The notes under the pieces are model-generated. The model had not been told where the DNA came from. It saw only the letters and a program-made list of their open reading frames with translations, and did no database searches. Positions 21,973 through 36,023 of a DNA stretch of 64,000 nucleotides are shown here, in pieces; position 1 is the stretch's first letter, and each line of letters starts with the position of its first letter. The stretch is from NCBI GenBank assembly GCA_025331445.1, contig JAIWNE010000053.1, positions 1-64,000 of the forward strand. Direction: 5' to 3'. Origin of the DNA: Blakeslea trispora (lineage: Eukaryota; Mucoromycota; Mucoromycetes; Mucorales; Choanephoraceae). The translations under genes and the position numbers were made by a program.

Positions 21973-23061
21973 ATGCCTCTTAACAAACCCAAAACTTCAA
22001 ACTCTAAACCAGTTAGCGAAGATCGCAAGCCTAATAAAAATCTTGATTTAAAGATATTGTGGGGCATTTATTGGCTTAAGGAAGCAAATTTCTCTTATGT
22101 CAACATAGGTGACATGGTTGGTGTAGCTAGCACCAGTGTTCAAAGAGTTGTAAACAGAATCAAGAACACTGGGTCACCAATGCAAAACAGATCACCTGGA
22201 CGACCCAAAGTCTTATCCGAAAGAGATTTGAACCATCTTGAGTTGATTGTAAGACGATATCCTTTTGCTTCTTACAACCAAATAATTTCCGAGCTCAAGT
22301 TGATTCAGGTCAACATTCACAGAAACACTCTCATAAGCTACCTGAAAGATATGGGCTTTGCATCGTACTTCGCAGCTCATAAGCCAAAGCTGTCTGAAGC
22401 AAACAGGCTTAAACGACTTCGATGGGCCAAAGAAAGGGTCAATTGGCCATTAGAGAGTTGGAGACGTGTTGTGTGGTCTGATGTGTCACGGTTCACTGTG
22501 GAAGGTTATCGTGGAGGAGCCAGAGTGCTCCGAAAGCTCGGTGAAAGGTACCAAGAGCAACATATTGTGCCTACGACAAAGTGGGGCAAAGGAAGTGTGA
22601 TGATTTAGGGCTGTTTTTGGGCTGGCGGTTTCGGGCCTTTGGTCATATGAGATAGCTCTGTAAATCAGGATGCTTATGTCAACATCCTGGCCAAGGACTT
22701 CATACCATGGTTCATCGAATTGAGCGAGAAGGAGGATCAGGACTTCATACTGCAATAAGACGGCGCTACATGCCATACAGGTAAGTATGCAACGTGGTGG
22801 AAAGACACACATCAAATCACCCGCTTTGATTTCTGGCCACCACAAATTCCTGATCTCAACCCAATTGAGCATATCTGGAGCTCATTGGATAAGCTCATTG
22901 AAGAAAAGAGGCCAGATGTGAACAATGCTGAGCAATTGGAATCGACCCTGAAGGAAGCTTGAGCGCAGATCAGCGTTGACCTTGCAACACGTTTGGTCGA
23001 AAGCATGAAAGATCGCTGTCAGGCAGTTATTGATGCCAATGGTGGTCCAACCAAGTATTAA
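21973..23061 (+). pseudogene. Tc1/mariner transposase pseudogene
   Basis: The ATG at 21973 opens a nearly full-length Tc1-type transposase: HTH (YVNIGDMVGVASTSVQRVV), a GRPK-type linker (SPGRPKVLSERDL), RFTVEGYRGG after WSDVSRF (first Asp), ILQ-stop-DGATCHTG (second Asp) and PDLNPIEHIW (Glu). In-frame stops occur at 22606 (in VMI-stop-GCFW), 22648, 22756 and near 22960. Several are single-base changes from plausible Trp or Gln codons. The catalytic triad positions are retained but the gene cannot make a full protein. Confidence 0.8.
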
Positions 23062-23254
23062 AAAAAATCTTTTTGTCTTAATTCTTTAACCCTATGACTT
23101 GAGCTACATTTCTGTTAAATTTGAGAAAACAAGAGTCCTTCTTGGGCTTACTATGTTTATTGCATGATACAGTATGCTTCTTGGCATTTCAAAAAGATTA
23201 TTTCCCAACGCATCTTTTTTGTGTGTGACTGTAGTTGGAACAGGCGGAGGAGCA

Positions 23255-23793
23255 TGTTGTATCGAAAGATGTATCGAACATCATGTAACCTCTATCTAGA
23301 CTCAGATCATAAACTACCAAATAAAGAGACGTATTACACAGTCACTTGTAACAGAACTATAGAGTTGAGTGTCTAGCCTGACAACCAAATGTCACTGCTA
23401 TCATTGCAGGATTAACAAATAGAATATCTAGACTCACAACAGTTACAAGATGACATATGATAACGATGGTGATATTAATATCTCAAGTCTTGTAGAACTA
23501 TGAAGATGTCGCTGCTTAATTATTTATGTCTCAATGCAAGAGGTCATAAAAGTTGGCCTGCTATAAATAGTTGTTCATTGGCAGATAAGATAAGGTGTAA
23601 CGAAGATAGACATTGTGCATCAAAGACCAAGTCACTTTCCATCATCAATAGAATAGTATGAATAGAGATAGATTCTTGACTAGTTAGAAAGCTCATTCAA
23701 TTTACTTTGAACTTATTCCGGACAAAACAATAAAAGTTGAGTCTTAGTCGTACTTTGTCTTTTTGTTACTGCTGAGAACCTACGTATACAACA
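23255..23793 (+). repeat. Retrotransposon LTR (likely 3' LTR remnant)
   Basis: 539 bp bounded by TGTTGTAT and ATACAACA, a perfect 8-bp terminal inverted repeat beginning TG and ending CA. A TATA-like TATAAATA lies near 23563 and AATAAA near 23729. Just upstream is a purine-rich run (AGGCGGAGGAGCA) like a polypurine tract, which suggests the end of an internal region instead of a solo LTR. No 5-bp target duplication flanks it. The retrotransposon genes themselves are absent. Confidence 0.5.
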
Positions 23794-24176
23794 CAAGCTA
23801 TTGAGACATACACAGATGCAGATAAATGCTAATTAGTTGTTTGTATGACATGCTTAACATGCATGCTTTTATTAATACAAGAGCATTTTATTCTGTTTTA
23901 CTGAAGAATAACTAGCAATAATCACTGTAAATCATATACATCAAGTTTTTTTTTCTTTTCGTGCTAACAGTGAAAATCTCGTCTTTTTGTACTGTACAAC
24001 AAAAGACCAGGATGTATATAATGAAGCTTAAGCTAGTCTACACAACGAATAAACAAACAATAAATATATCAGCCAATGAGAACAATTAATCAGTAATGTG
24101 ATCAATTTAGTTTATAAAAACAAAGAATAAAAAACTGTCTTTTTCCTCTTTTTCTTTTCTCTAATTATTATAAAAA

Positions 24177-25032
24177 ATGAACACATTATATATAAAGGTA
24201 ACATAGCTGTTCTTTATACTATCAGTCATATGCTAATGATTGCTTAGATAAACAATTACGCGCCCTTTTTTTTATATTTATACAATATGAAAAAGAGAAA
24301 TTGCTTGGAAAGAAGGCATGTATTTTATTATGATTGTTGTCGCGTATCTGTACTGATCGAAGTGAACAGGCCTTTTTTTATTTGTTCTTTTCTTAAAGAC
24401 GCGGTAAGTCCTCCATTCAAGAGCTAAAAAAAAAGAAATCTGAGAGGCAGAAGACTAAAACAACGTTTACACTTTAGGCTTTTCTATATTGGAGGTAAGC
24501 TAGTAGTACTGTGAAAAACGGCACATCCCAGTGGTACGCCCATAATAGACCAAAAATTTACTTCGTGTTCTAACATAGAACAATTCAGTCATACCCTTTA
24601 AAAGAAAAAGCCATCTATCACTTATTCTGACGCTGTTTTCAATGATCGCTTTGTCTTTCGTTTCATGGACATCTTGCTTGATGAATTCGATGATCATGAA
24701 TTGGCTCCCTTTTTTTTTGGCTGGTGAAGAAGAACTTGTAGCAATGACAGCACAAGTAAAAACCATGAAAGTTGACCATCGAAAGGTGTACAAAGCTGAT
24801 GGTATAGTTCGAAATGGATTCTCACCACGAAAAAGTTCTTGACACGTATTTCAACAACTGTTTTGAAAATGATGCTTCTGCCTCTTACGAGGACTTTATA
24901 AAGCATTGTTTTGTTCATATAAAAAGCAATATCAATCCAAATTCTGATGATGAATTTTCAAGGTGGTATAAGTTGTATTCTGTCAGAGCAAAATCAGAAT
25001 GTTGCCGAAGTGAAGGCGGAAAATGTGGTTAA
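24177..25032 (+). pseudogene. Family A 5' half fused to the first exon of family B
   Basis: A diverged family A copy: initiator near 24177 (MNTLYIK), exon 2 remnant to ~24405, and 24620-24809 matching the FRFMDILLDEFD and LVAMTAQVKTMKVD region of the 29239 gene, with a frameshift at a T-run near 24710. At about 24810, inside the KADGIVR motif, the sequence changes directly to the start of family B (MDSHHEKVLDTYFNN...), which runs to about 24990. Not an intact gene. Confidence 0.6.
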
Positions 25033-25128
25033 TGCTCTCAGAGCCACGCTTTATTTTTCATATAAATATAGTAATAAAATTTTTAAATCCCTTTCTTCCT
25101 TATATCTTGAAAAGCAAGCATAGGTATC

Positions 25129-27232
25129 AGATTTCGTTTTTAGGTACCGTTAATTTCGTTAAGGTATATTATAGGTCTTTGATCAGAATAAAAATGCAAA
25201 TAAAGAGTGAAATACGTTTTGTGATCTTTGATCTGTCTACACAAATTGAAATTATGATGTTGCTGCGTAAGGTGTTGCTGAAACACACTTAGTCAAACAA
25301 GCTTTTATTGGTTCCTGAATAGAGGTACTACGGATCCCTTCGATTTATATAAAGGGACACATTTAAGCGTCTTGATTTTGATCCATTGAATACATTTTTA
25401 AACAGATGAGCCAAGAAACTTATTATTCTGTTAACACTACTGCACCCGTTGCTTTGACTTCTGAAAACCGTGAGTAGTACCTTGATGATTTCCATTTGTC
25501 TGATTTTGCTCCTCACAATTTCTTATAGCATCTCAAGTACCAGTAGCTCAACGTGCTACCAAGAGAGGTACATACAAGAAAATGACAGAAGAAATCTGGA
25601 AGTTGTTCGTTTCGTATTATGTTGCAAGTGGAAAGAACGTCTCTGAAGCAGCTAAGGCCATTGGCTTCTCAACTTCTACCATGAGCGACTATGTCAAGCG
25701 TTGCGAAGAAACTGATGATTGGGGGATGCCAGCTTTAAAGTCTCGAGGAAGAACTGCACCTCCAACCATCAAAGAAAGACACAGCATCTTCATCGAAAGC
25801 CTTTTGGAAGACCGAGCAGAGATCACTCTTAGGGACATAAGTCTTCAACTTAAGGATGCATTTCCAGAGGATTTTGCCAGGCCACTTAGCACCTCAACAA
25901 TTTCCAGATTCATGATCATAAAGCTCGACTTCATTTTGAAAAAGGCCCAGATATACCCTGTTAGAAGAGACTCCCAGGAGATCCGAGACAAGCGACGTGA
26001 ATACTATACAAAGATCAACGAAGAGCAACAAGTATGTTATTTGCAGAATTGCATTTTTGTCGATGAAACTGAGTTCAGCTTGCATATCAACCGCACCCAA
26101 GCCAGAACAAAGCGTGGTGCTCCTGCAAGAATAAAGGTGGACACTTCTTCCAAAGGACGAAACCTCACTGTCTTTGTCGCAATGAGCCACGCTGGTTTAG
26201 AAATCTCAGCTTGCCACTGTAATCGAGGTACAACCAGGTCAGAGCAGTTCGAGGATTTCATCAAAGTTTTGATCAAGCACATGAATCAACGAGGTTTAAA
26301 TGGGTATTATGTGATCTTTGACAATGCTCCTATTCATAGCACAAGCGCTATTGTGGAAAATGGAAGTGGTTCAAGAATAAAAAGACAAGTGAGTACTTTG
26401 ATAATCCTTTTATTCTGATAAAGAGAGATAAGTTTTCTATCTACTGAATTTACAACGACTATTTATACAAAATGATTTGAGATTGGTTTATCCGATTATT
26501 TAAGCTGAGAGTAGAAATGATTGTTGATGAGCAAGCTTTAAAGACTTGCTCTTGTTATAATAAGGGTTATTGTTATTGATGTATGACTAGTTTGGAAATG
26601 ATCTAAGGGATTGATTGGCTCAATCCTGAAGTTGATCTCAGCTGTCATTTATATTTAGGATGTGCAATTTATCTGATTGATACTCAGTCTGAGTCTGAGT
26701 AGTTACATCTTGCATTTCAGGGTGAATCCCTAAGTCTTTACTTAACTAGGTAATGATTCCAATTCAGATACATGAAGTTCTTTTTATAGAATACTTCTTT
26801 GTCTACAATGATCTTTTAATGAACATCTTTTATAAATCAATTATGGTGTAATCACCACAGCTATGAATAAGCTAACTGATGCAGGATACCATCCTCTAAA
26901 GCTTCCACCATGGTCTCCTTTCTTGAACCCCATTGAAGAACTCTTTTCAAAGCTGAAGCACAATGTCGAGAAGCACCAATTGCGGCATCATGATGAGCTG
27001 CTTCAAAGAATTAGAGAATCCGCTTCTCTAATTACTTCTGATGACTGTAAAGGATGGATTAGACATTCCCTAACTTTTTTTTGCCAGATTTATTCGTGAA
27101 GAAGAGATGCTGTAAATAAATTTGATCACAAAAAGAAGTTGCTTTTGTTGCATTTAACTACTGTCTTGATTTTATTTATTGAAAGACTATATTATGCCTT
27201 AACGAAATTAACGGTGCCTAAAAACGAAATCT
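25129..27232 (+). mobile_element. Tc1/mariner-like element
   Basis: Left end 25129-25175 and right end 27185-27232 form imperfect inverted repeats of about 48 bp around the block AGATTTCGTTTTTAGG / CCTAAAAACGAAATCT and the motif TTAATTTCGTTAAGG. Between them is a transposase gene with no obvious stop. The true right end may be at about 27350, because repeats of the same motif continue to there and the flank is family B sequence. No clear TA duplication could be fixed. Confidence 0.65.
25406..27099 (+). CDS. Tc1/mariner family transposase (three exons)
   Basis: Exons 25406-25469, 25529-26388 and about 26872-27099; the first junction is in phase 1 with GTGAGT/TATAG. The protein has an HTH near residues 50-75 (NVSEAAKAIGFSTSTMSDYV), a DNA-binding linker, then a DDE_3-type catalytic core: CIFVDETEF (D), YYVIFDNAPIHS (D) and LPPWSPFLNPIEE (E). 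The second intron is unusually long (about 480 bp; GTGAGT donor, acceptor after ATGAATAAG) and could instead be an insertion. The D-to-E distance depends on the splice chosen. No stop codon falls inside the exons, so this is the best candidate for an intact cut-and-paste transposase in the window apart from the element at 1-11217. Confidence 0.7.
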
Positions 27233-27350
27233 ATGGTGCACATTTCCGAAATCTATTTGGCCAAAAAACGAAATCATTGTGCGCAGTTTCCGAAATCAAT
27301 TTGGCCAAAAAAACGAATTTTTTGGGCCAATTTCCGAATTCTAAGTTAAA
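27233..27350 (+). repeat. Imperfect tandem repeats at the mariner right end
   Basis: About two and a half copies of a ~44-bp unit built from TTTCCGAAATC and TTTGGCCAAAAAACGAA. The motif echoes the element's terminal AAACGAAATC block, so these are likely subterminal repeats of the transposon. Confidence 0.55.
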
Positions 27351-27354
27351 AACC

Positions 27355-28722
27355 AGTATGTATCTAATGATACATAATCTAGCCGGCCTTTTTCTCCTTT
27401 GATTTCACCAATTACGTTGATCACTTCATCTTCGTCTGAAGCCCCGACACTGACTACATAGTCAGGTCTACAGTTGCTGAGAGCTTCGGTGTTGAATAAG
27501 ATCTCGTTGTATCTATACAATGTATGCGTCAATCATTGATATCAAATAGCTACATCTAGTTACTTACCCATGTGGATCATGGTTATCAGATAATTTAAAC
27601 AAATTACCAAAGGAAGCAACGGGACCGGACTGCAATCTCATCTCATTGTTGTCTTTTTTTGCAACAGTCATATGACTTAGCCTAAAACAATGAAGCATAC
27701 ATCAAACACATGCACAATGAACCACCCCCTTTGAAATTTTCTTACAAGCTCAACAACACTTTTACTACTCTCTCAAGAGCACCAGAGGCATTCATGCTTA
27801 TCAGCATTAGTTTATTCTCCAGCTTCTTCTTGTCATCATCGAAGCGGTATTCCTAAAATACTTTTGATAAGCTGCAAATAAAAGAGAGGGGTTGACTAAC
27901 ACTTACTTCCAATGCATCTTCAATCTCGTTCTTGACTTGCGATGGCATGCGACTAGCAATGCCATAAAGCTCACTTTTCTTCTCTCGACCAAAAGACTTG
28001 AACTCAGCGGGAGTCTGCGAATCAATTTTAATGATGCCTTGGATGGCCCTACAAAAAGTCGTTATTACATGATGCAACAGTTAACTACGTATACTTACAG
28101 CAACAGATTCAAATCAGAAGTCAAACTTCTGTAGTCTTTCTTAGTCTCAAGATCGTCAATTGACTTTCTCCTGAAATTGTTGAAACTGTTGATCATATCG
28201 CTGGTTTCAGATGTTAGGCTCTTCACCTTCAGATTTTCCAAACTATATGTCACAATTAGTAAGCTCATCTTTCTAACGTTTCTGAAACTGACTTCTCAAT
28301 GACATTGGCTGTCATGTAGTCTCTCTTCTTGCTCTTGCTACTTCTTGGCTTGTTTAGTACCTTTAAATATGAAGAAAATGTTATTGCTATAGCCTAGCTA
28401 AACTTTCGCCTATGTTAAAAGCTTACCAGCTTGTACCACATTTTTAATGCCATGCCTTTAACCTGAGAAAAAAAAATATCAGCCTTTTTGTTGGGCTCAA
28501 CCAGTAAAATTTATCATTTCATACAGGCTTCACGTTGTGATATTTTGCTCTGACAGAATACAACTTATACCACCTTGAAAATTCATCATCAGAATTTGGA
28601 TTGATATTGCTTTTTATATGAACAAAACAATGCTTTATAAAGTCCTCGTAAGAGGCAGAAGCATCATTTTCAAAACAGTTGTTGAAATACGTGTCAAGAA
28701 CTTTTTCGTGGCGAGAATCCAT
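27355..28722 (-). pseudogene. Family B copy 2, truncated at its 3' end by the mariner element
   Basis: The ATG at 28722 starts MDSRHEKVLDTYFNNCFE, with first exon to about 28522; later exons mirror those of the 15770-17422 copy with identical splice borders. The near-identity covers about 1.24 kb (27354-28592 versus 15770-17013, inverted). The coding sequence stops at LDYVSLDTY, a few codons after the E-x-K motif, where transposon-end sequence begins at about 27350. This copy therefore has the 5' end that copy 1 lacks and lacks the 3' end that copy 1 has. Confidence 0.65.
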
Positions 28723-28805
28723 TTTATGTGACAGTAAGGAAGAAAAGGAATACCTAGAGTCGCTCCACTTTCAATGTGAAATGATGTGCGGATATTCAAA
28801 CAATC

Positions 28806-28992
28806 AAATATCGTATTTCATTATGGAGACTCTGACTGTGTTACCAATCTTTCTTTATTTATCGAAAGTATATTATAAAATAAAAAACTTATGCATTTGA
28901 TGCATTTATCATACAAATATCGCAAATTCGGTAAAGAAAACAGGGAGGGTGGGAGAGGACAGTCAGAGTCTCCTCCTACTCTCCCCATAATG
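28806..28992. repeat. Imperfect inverted repeat in the A/B intergenic region
   Basis: 28819-28839 (CATTATGGAGACTCTGACTGT) pairs with 28959-28973 plus 28986-28992; the right arm has a 12-nt pyrimidine-rich interruption. The layout resembles a small MITE between the divergent genes B (28722, minus) and A (29239, plus). Confidence 0.5.
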
Positions 28993-29057
28993 AAGTGAGT
29001 GTTTCGTAAACTCACACTAAATAAGACAATAATATAAACGATTTTTTTCTTTTACAA

Positions 29058-29612
29058 AAAACTGGGGTGTTCATTGATATAGAACAAGGCCCCAGACCAA
29101 TCTACACAAGTAACAAACAAACAATCAATACATCAGCCAATGAGGACACTTGGTCAGTAATGTGGTCAATCTACTCTATATAAACAAAGAAAAAAAAATT
29201 CCTTTTCCTCCTTTTTCTTTTCTCTAATTATCGATTAAATGAATATATCATATAAAAAGGTAACAATGCTATTCAGTAGGCTATGTGATATTTGCTGACT
29301 TATGCTCAGACCAACACACTAGATACCTCTTGCTACTTGTGCGATACGCAAAAGAGGAGTTGTTTGGAAAGAAGGCATGTGTTTTATTATGATTGTTGTC
29401 GCGTATCTGTACTGATCGAAGTGAACAGGCCTTTTTTTATTTGTTCTTTTCTTAAAGACGCGGTAAGTCCTCCATTCAAGAGCTAAAAAAAAAGAAATCT
29501 GAGAGGCAGAAGACTAAAACACTGCTTATACTTTAGACTCTTTGTTATTGGAGGTAAGCTAGTAATACTGTGAAAAACGGCACATCCCAGTGGCACGCCC
29601 ATAATAGACCAA
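29058..29612 (+). repeat. Direct repeat copy 2 (5' region of family A)
   Basis: Near-identical to 15196-15752. It includes the TATA-like CTATATAAAC near 29174, the CT-rich leader and exons 1-3 of family A. Confidence 0.85.
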
Positions 29613-30569
29613 AATTTTACTTTTTTTTTCACAAAACAAAGCTTCGTGTTCTAATATAGAACAATTCAGTCATACCCTTCAAAAGAAAAAACCATCAATA
29701 ACTTACTCTGAGGCCGTTTTTAATGATCGCTTTGTCTTTCGCTTCATGGACATCTTGCTTGATGAATTCGATGACCATAAATTGCCTCCCTTTTTTTTGG
29801 CTGGTGAAGAAGAACTTGTAGCAATGACAGCACAAGTAAAAACCATGAAAGTTGATAATCGAAAGGTGTACAAAGCTGATGGTATAGTTAGAATCAAGAA
29901 CGACCTAGAGATGATGATTGTGGAGACTGCTGGCGCTTTTATGAAAGATGATGCTTGCAAGACTGACTTTGACAACAGCAAAGGTATATTTGCTTTGTTA
30001 GCCATGTTGAAGACTGTAGCAGACAAGTACTATTACGCCAGCTGCCTGAGCTTCAAGAAGCTCAATGTTTTATATTTATAGCCAAGCAGTAAGAAACATG
30101 TTATTGTCTTAAAACCCTGTGCTCTGTTCACTAACTGATTTATATGTTTTCTTTCATAAGATCGTCACCTTAGACTATGGCAGATGAGCTATAGCAAGAA
30201 TGGGCGCTATGAGTATACTCGTGTTGCAAAAGCTTTTTTGAGCGAGGAAAAGAAAGATGAAGAGGCTTGTGTAAGCAGCCTAAATCAATTTGTGATGAAG
30301 ATGAAGGTAGGGATCAAATTCTTGGTTAATCAGTTAGTCAAATACACTGATATTTTCATGTCATATAGGAGTGTTTGATAGAGGCCTTGGAGGTTATGAA
30401 GCTTTTAGAAGAAGAGCATGAGAGGAAGAAGAGAGAAGTAGAAAGCGACTGCTACAGCCAAGGAGTATATCTTTCTGATATCATCTGTCCAAAAATTTTC
30501 AAAATCTCCTATGGCAAGCATTCTAGAGGATTCGCTCAAAAGGCAAACACCTCGCCTTACAGCCAGTAA
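29239..30569 (+). CDS. Family A hypothetical protein with Cys-rich N-terminus and degenerate PD-(D/E)XK-like core
   Basis: Exons 29239-29259, 29310-29462, 29537-29553, 29670 to about 30075, ~30167-30306 and 30370-30569 can be followed with GT..AG borders. Exon 2 is Cys/His-rich (CYLCDTQKRSC, RRHVFYYDCCRV, FFICSF), possibly a zinc-binding module. Exon 4 contains LVAMTAQVKTMKVDNRK, then KADGIVRIKNDLEMMIVETAG and DNSKGIFALLAMLKTVADKYY. ADG...E...E resembles a PD-(D/E)XK core in which the catalytic Lys is not conserved. The last exon is a charged helix (ECLIEALEVMKLLEEEHERKK). A TAG near 30078, just before the exon 4 donor, suggests either a misjudged splice or a lesion. A degraded relative is at 58330-60061. 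Function unknown. Confidence 0.5.
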
Positions 30570-32290
30570 TTGTCTCCTCCTCTCCTCCTTTTTTCCCTTG
30601 TTGTTTTTTCTCTTGTCGTTTTTTATTATTTCTATAAAATATATTCATTCTGAAAAAAAAATGGCCAGAGATATTTACTCACAGCTACTTGGTATCAGTA
30701 TATGTGTTAAAGAGCTAGAATACAAAAGTCTGTAAGCTTGTCTTTCTTTTTGCAATGAGTTTTGTTCCATCTAAAGCGCTCTAAATACCATCACAAAAGA
30801 AAAGATAGTAAAAGTGCTAAGACCTTTTTTGCTATTCTGAACTCTTTCTTTGAAATGATATCTGCTTTCTGATGATTTCATGATAGTCGAAAAGAAAGTA
30901 TGAGGGGTTTACTCTCCATGCTTAGGCAGCTAGTGATAGTAACATTATAATTGCATTCGCTATCCCTGACATGAAGGAACATGAATTTTCTTTCTTCCAT
31001 TATACCATCGTGACAGACGACAACTACAAAGCGGTAGCCAATCACAATTAGCACCTTTGCTCCCCAAATGCAGGAAAGTGTTCATTTTTTTCAAGTCATT
31101 ATTAGCAGTTTAAAGGCCGAAACATTTGTAGAGATCTTGCTCAAATTTTCCAACATTTGGAATTGAATGAGTATCAATTTCTTAGAATGATAATGAACTT
31201 CTCCGTTACACAGAGTATTGGTTTTTTCAATACTATCAATTCATGTTGTCATAACAGTGCAGTTGGAAGTGATATGGATGAGCAAATCAATTAAGCATAG
31301 AACTAATTAAAGAGATACCATATGTGTTTCATGCAAAGTGTAAAAAGAAATTGCCTCTGGCCAATCAGTTGAAGCCTGATCTTCTTGGTGCTGCTTTAAG
31401 AGAGACTATTACCAAAGTACTCCCTGGATGTTATACTAACCTACAACTATTGTGTTTGACTTAATCTAGATCATCCAGAGTTCCAAATATATGGTACTAG
31501 CTTGATCATCGACAGCTTATCATCTATCCCAGCTTTAATAAGAGACCAAGTCATCTTTCGTTTGCTTACATCTGAACAGTTGGGTTGAAGCATTCACATC
31601 AATGGTAACTGTTGATCAGTGCACAAGATCCATCATATCTTATCTAGGGTACTCGATTAGTTACTATCAGTCACAACCAGTTTAAGCACAGAATGATATC
31701 TCATTCAATGCAAAAGTCTATGATTAGAGAAATAAAGCAAAACAGATCTAATATTGATAGTTTTTTTTGGCCATGTGCAGCTCTAATTAATTTTATTGTT
31801 TGCTTCTCATTTTTGTGTATCTTGTGCTTGTCTACATTCGCTAGATGGTGAAATTTACATTATTCTTCATTCGCTTTGCAATTAGCTACTCGCCCTCTTC
31901 TTTGCAGAATGGAGATGCTGTAGCTTTAAATCGTTCAGTGTTAAACTGATTGATTTCATAAGGCGAAGAGAGGATATTGATTGCCATTCAAATATCGCAA
32001 TGTTATTTTTGGACACTTTTTCTATGAAATTCAACAGATACAGTTAATCAAAGCTTTAGGTAGTAGCCCTTTTAAAATACAACTCATATTTTTTTTTTCA
32101 TAGGCTATTTGTCTGACTTTATGATGTCTTAGAAGCCAAAAAATCAATGATAGAAGCAGCGCATTTTAGCATTATGGAATATACACAACAGACTCATGCT
32201 TATAGATAACTAGGGGTGTTGGAAGTTCCCTATATATATATATATACAATAACTGGTAACAAGCCTGGTTGATTTTATTGATGTTTGAGT
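30570..32290. other. Intergenic, possible decayed coding sequence
   Basis: Mostly AT-rich with short frames. Around 31330-31610 a frame reads DHPEFQIYGTSLIID and PALIRDQVIFRLLTSEQLG before a stop, which looks like decayed protein-coding sequence of unknown origin. A short (TA)n tract lies near 32230. Confidence 0.35.
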
Positions 32291-32952
32291 CTAATCGATA
32301 AAGTATTTAAGAGGTTCATCTCTAGACCATATAGCAGTACCTTCTGTCAAAATAGAATAGAAATCAACCTTGCCATCATGGGATTTGTGACATCTGTAGT
32401 TTTTGAATTAGGAAGCCAGATCGAGCGATATACGCTTTATCCCAAAAAAAAGTGTCAACTTACCTAACATGGATGTACTTCTCATCACCCAAGTTGATCT
32501 TTCCGAAATAGTTATAGCCATAAGCAACTTCCTCAACAGCATATTCAACAAGCTTATAACATTCAATCGCTTTTAAATCATCAAGCTCATGCAATCCATG
32601 AACGTGATCAGCATGCTTGAGCTACAATACATGAGCAAAACATAGTCTAGAAAACCAAATGTTGTTCTAGAGGTAGCAATGCACTTACTTCGTGAAGCTA
32701 TAATAAAATATAATAAAGAAGGAGTAAGATATGTGTTTATGATATGTTCTATTCTAACCACATAAAATGTATATAAGAAGAACTATGTACACACCTTTTC
32801 AACAACTTGTTCCTTTACTTCATGGAAAACCTAAACAGATTTTAAAGATAGTCAAGGATAAGCTATCATTTAGTCTCATGTCTACTTACAGCCTTGGCTT
32901 CATCATCAGCAGGGCGAACAGGGCCCATATTGTTGTGGTTGACATCAGACAT
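32291..32952 (-). CDS. Stefin-type cystatin (cysteine-protease inhibitor)
   Basis: Five exons, 32952-32890, 32830-32795, 32697-32689, 32621-32464 and 32393-32291, all with GT..AG borders and matching phases, give 122 residues. The product starts with a Gly-containing N-terminus (NNMGPVRPADDEAKAVFHEV), then VEEVAYGYNYFGKINLGDEKY followed by IHVR, which aligns with the cystatin QVVAG loop region (here EEVAYG, so degenerate) and the G-D-E-x-x-x-H-x-R strand. It ends near DEPLKYFID, like the PL.YF end of stefins. There is no signal peptide, consistent with an intracellular inhibitor of papain-like proteases. Exon 3 is only 9 nt (Leu-His-Glu). Single-copy in this window. Confidence 0.75.

Positions 32953-36023
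<3,071 letters not shown>

Noticed and set aside
27233..27350. CRISPR-like tandem array
   Set aside because: Only two to three imperfect repeats without spacers, in a eukaryotic genome; fits transposon subterminal repeats.
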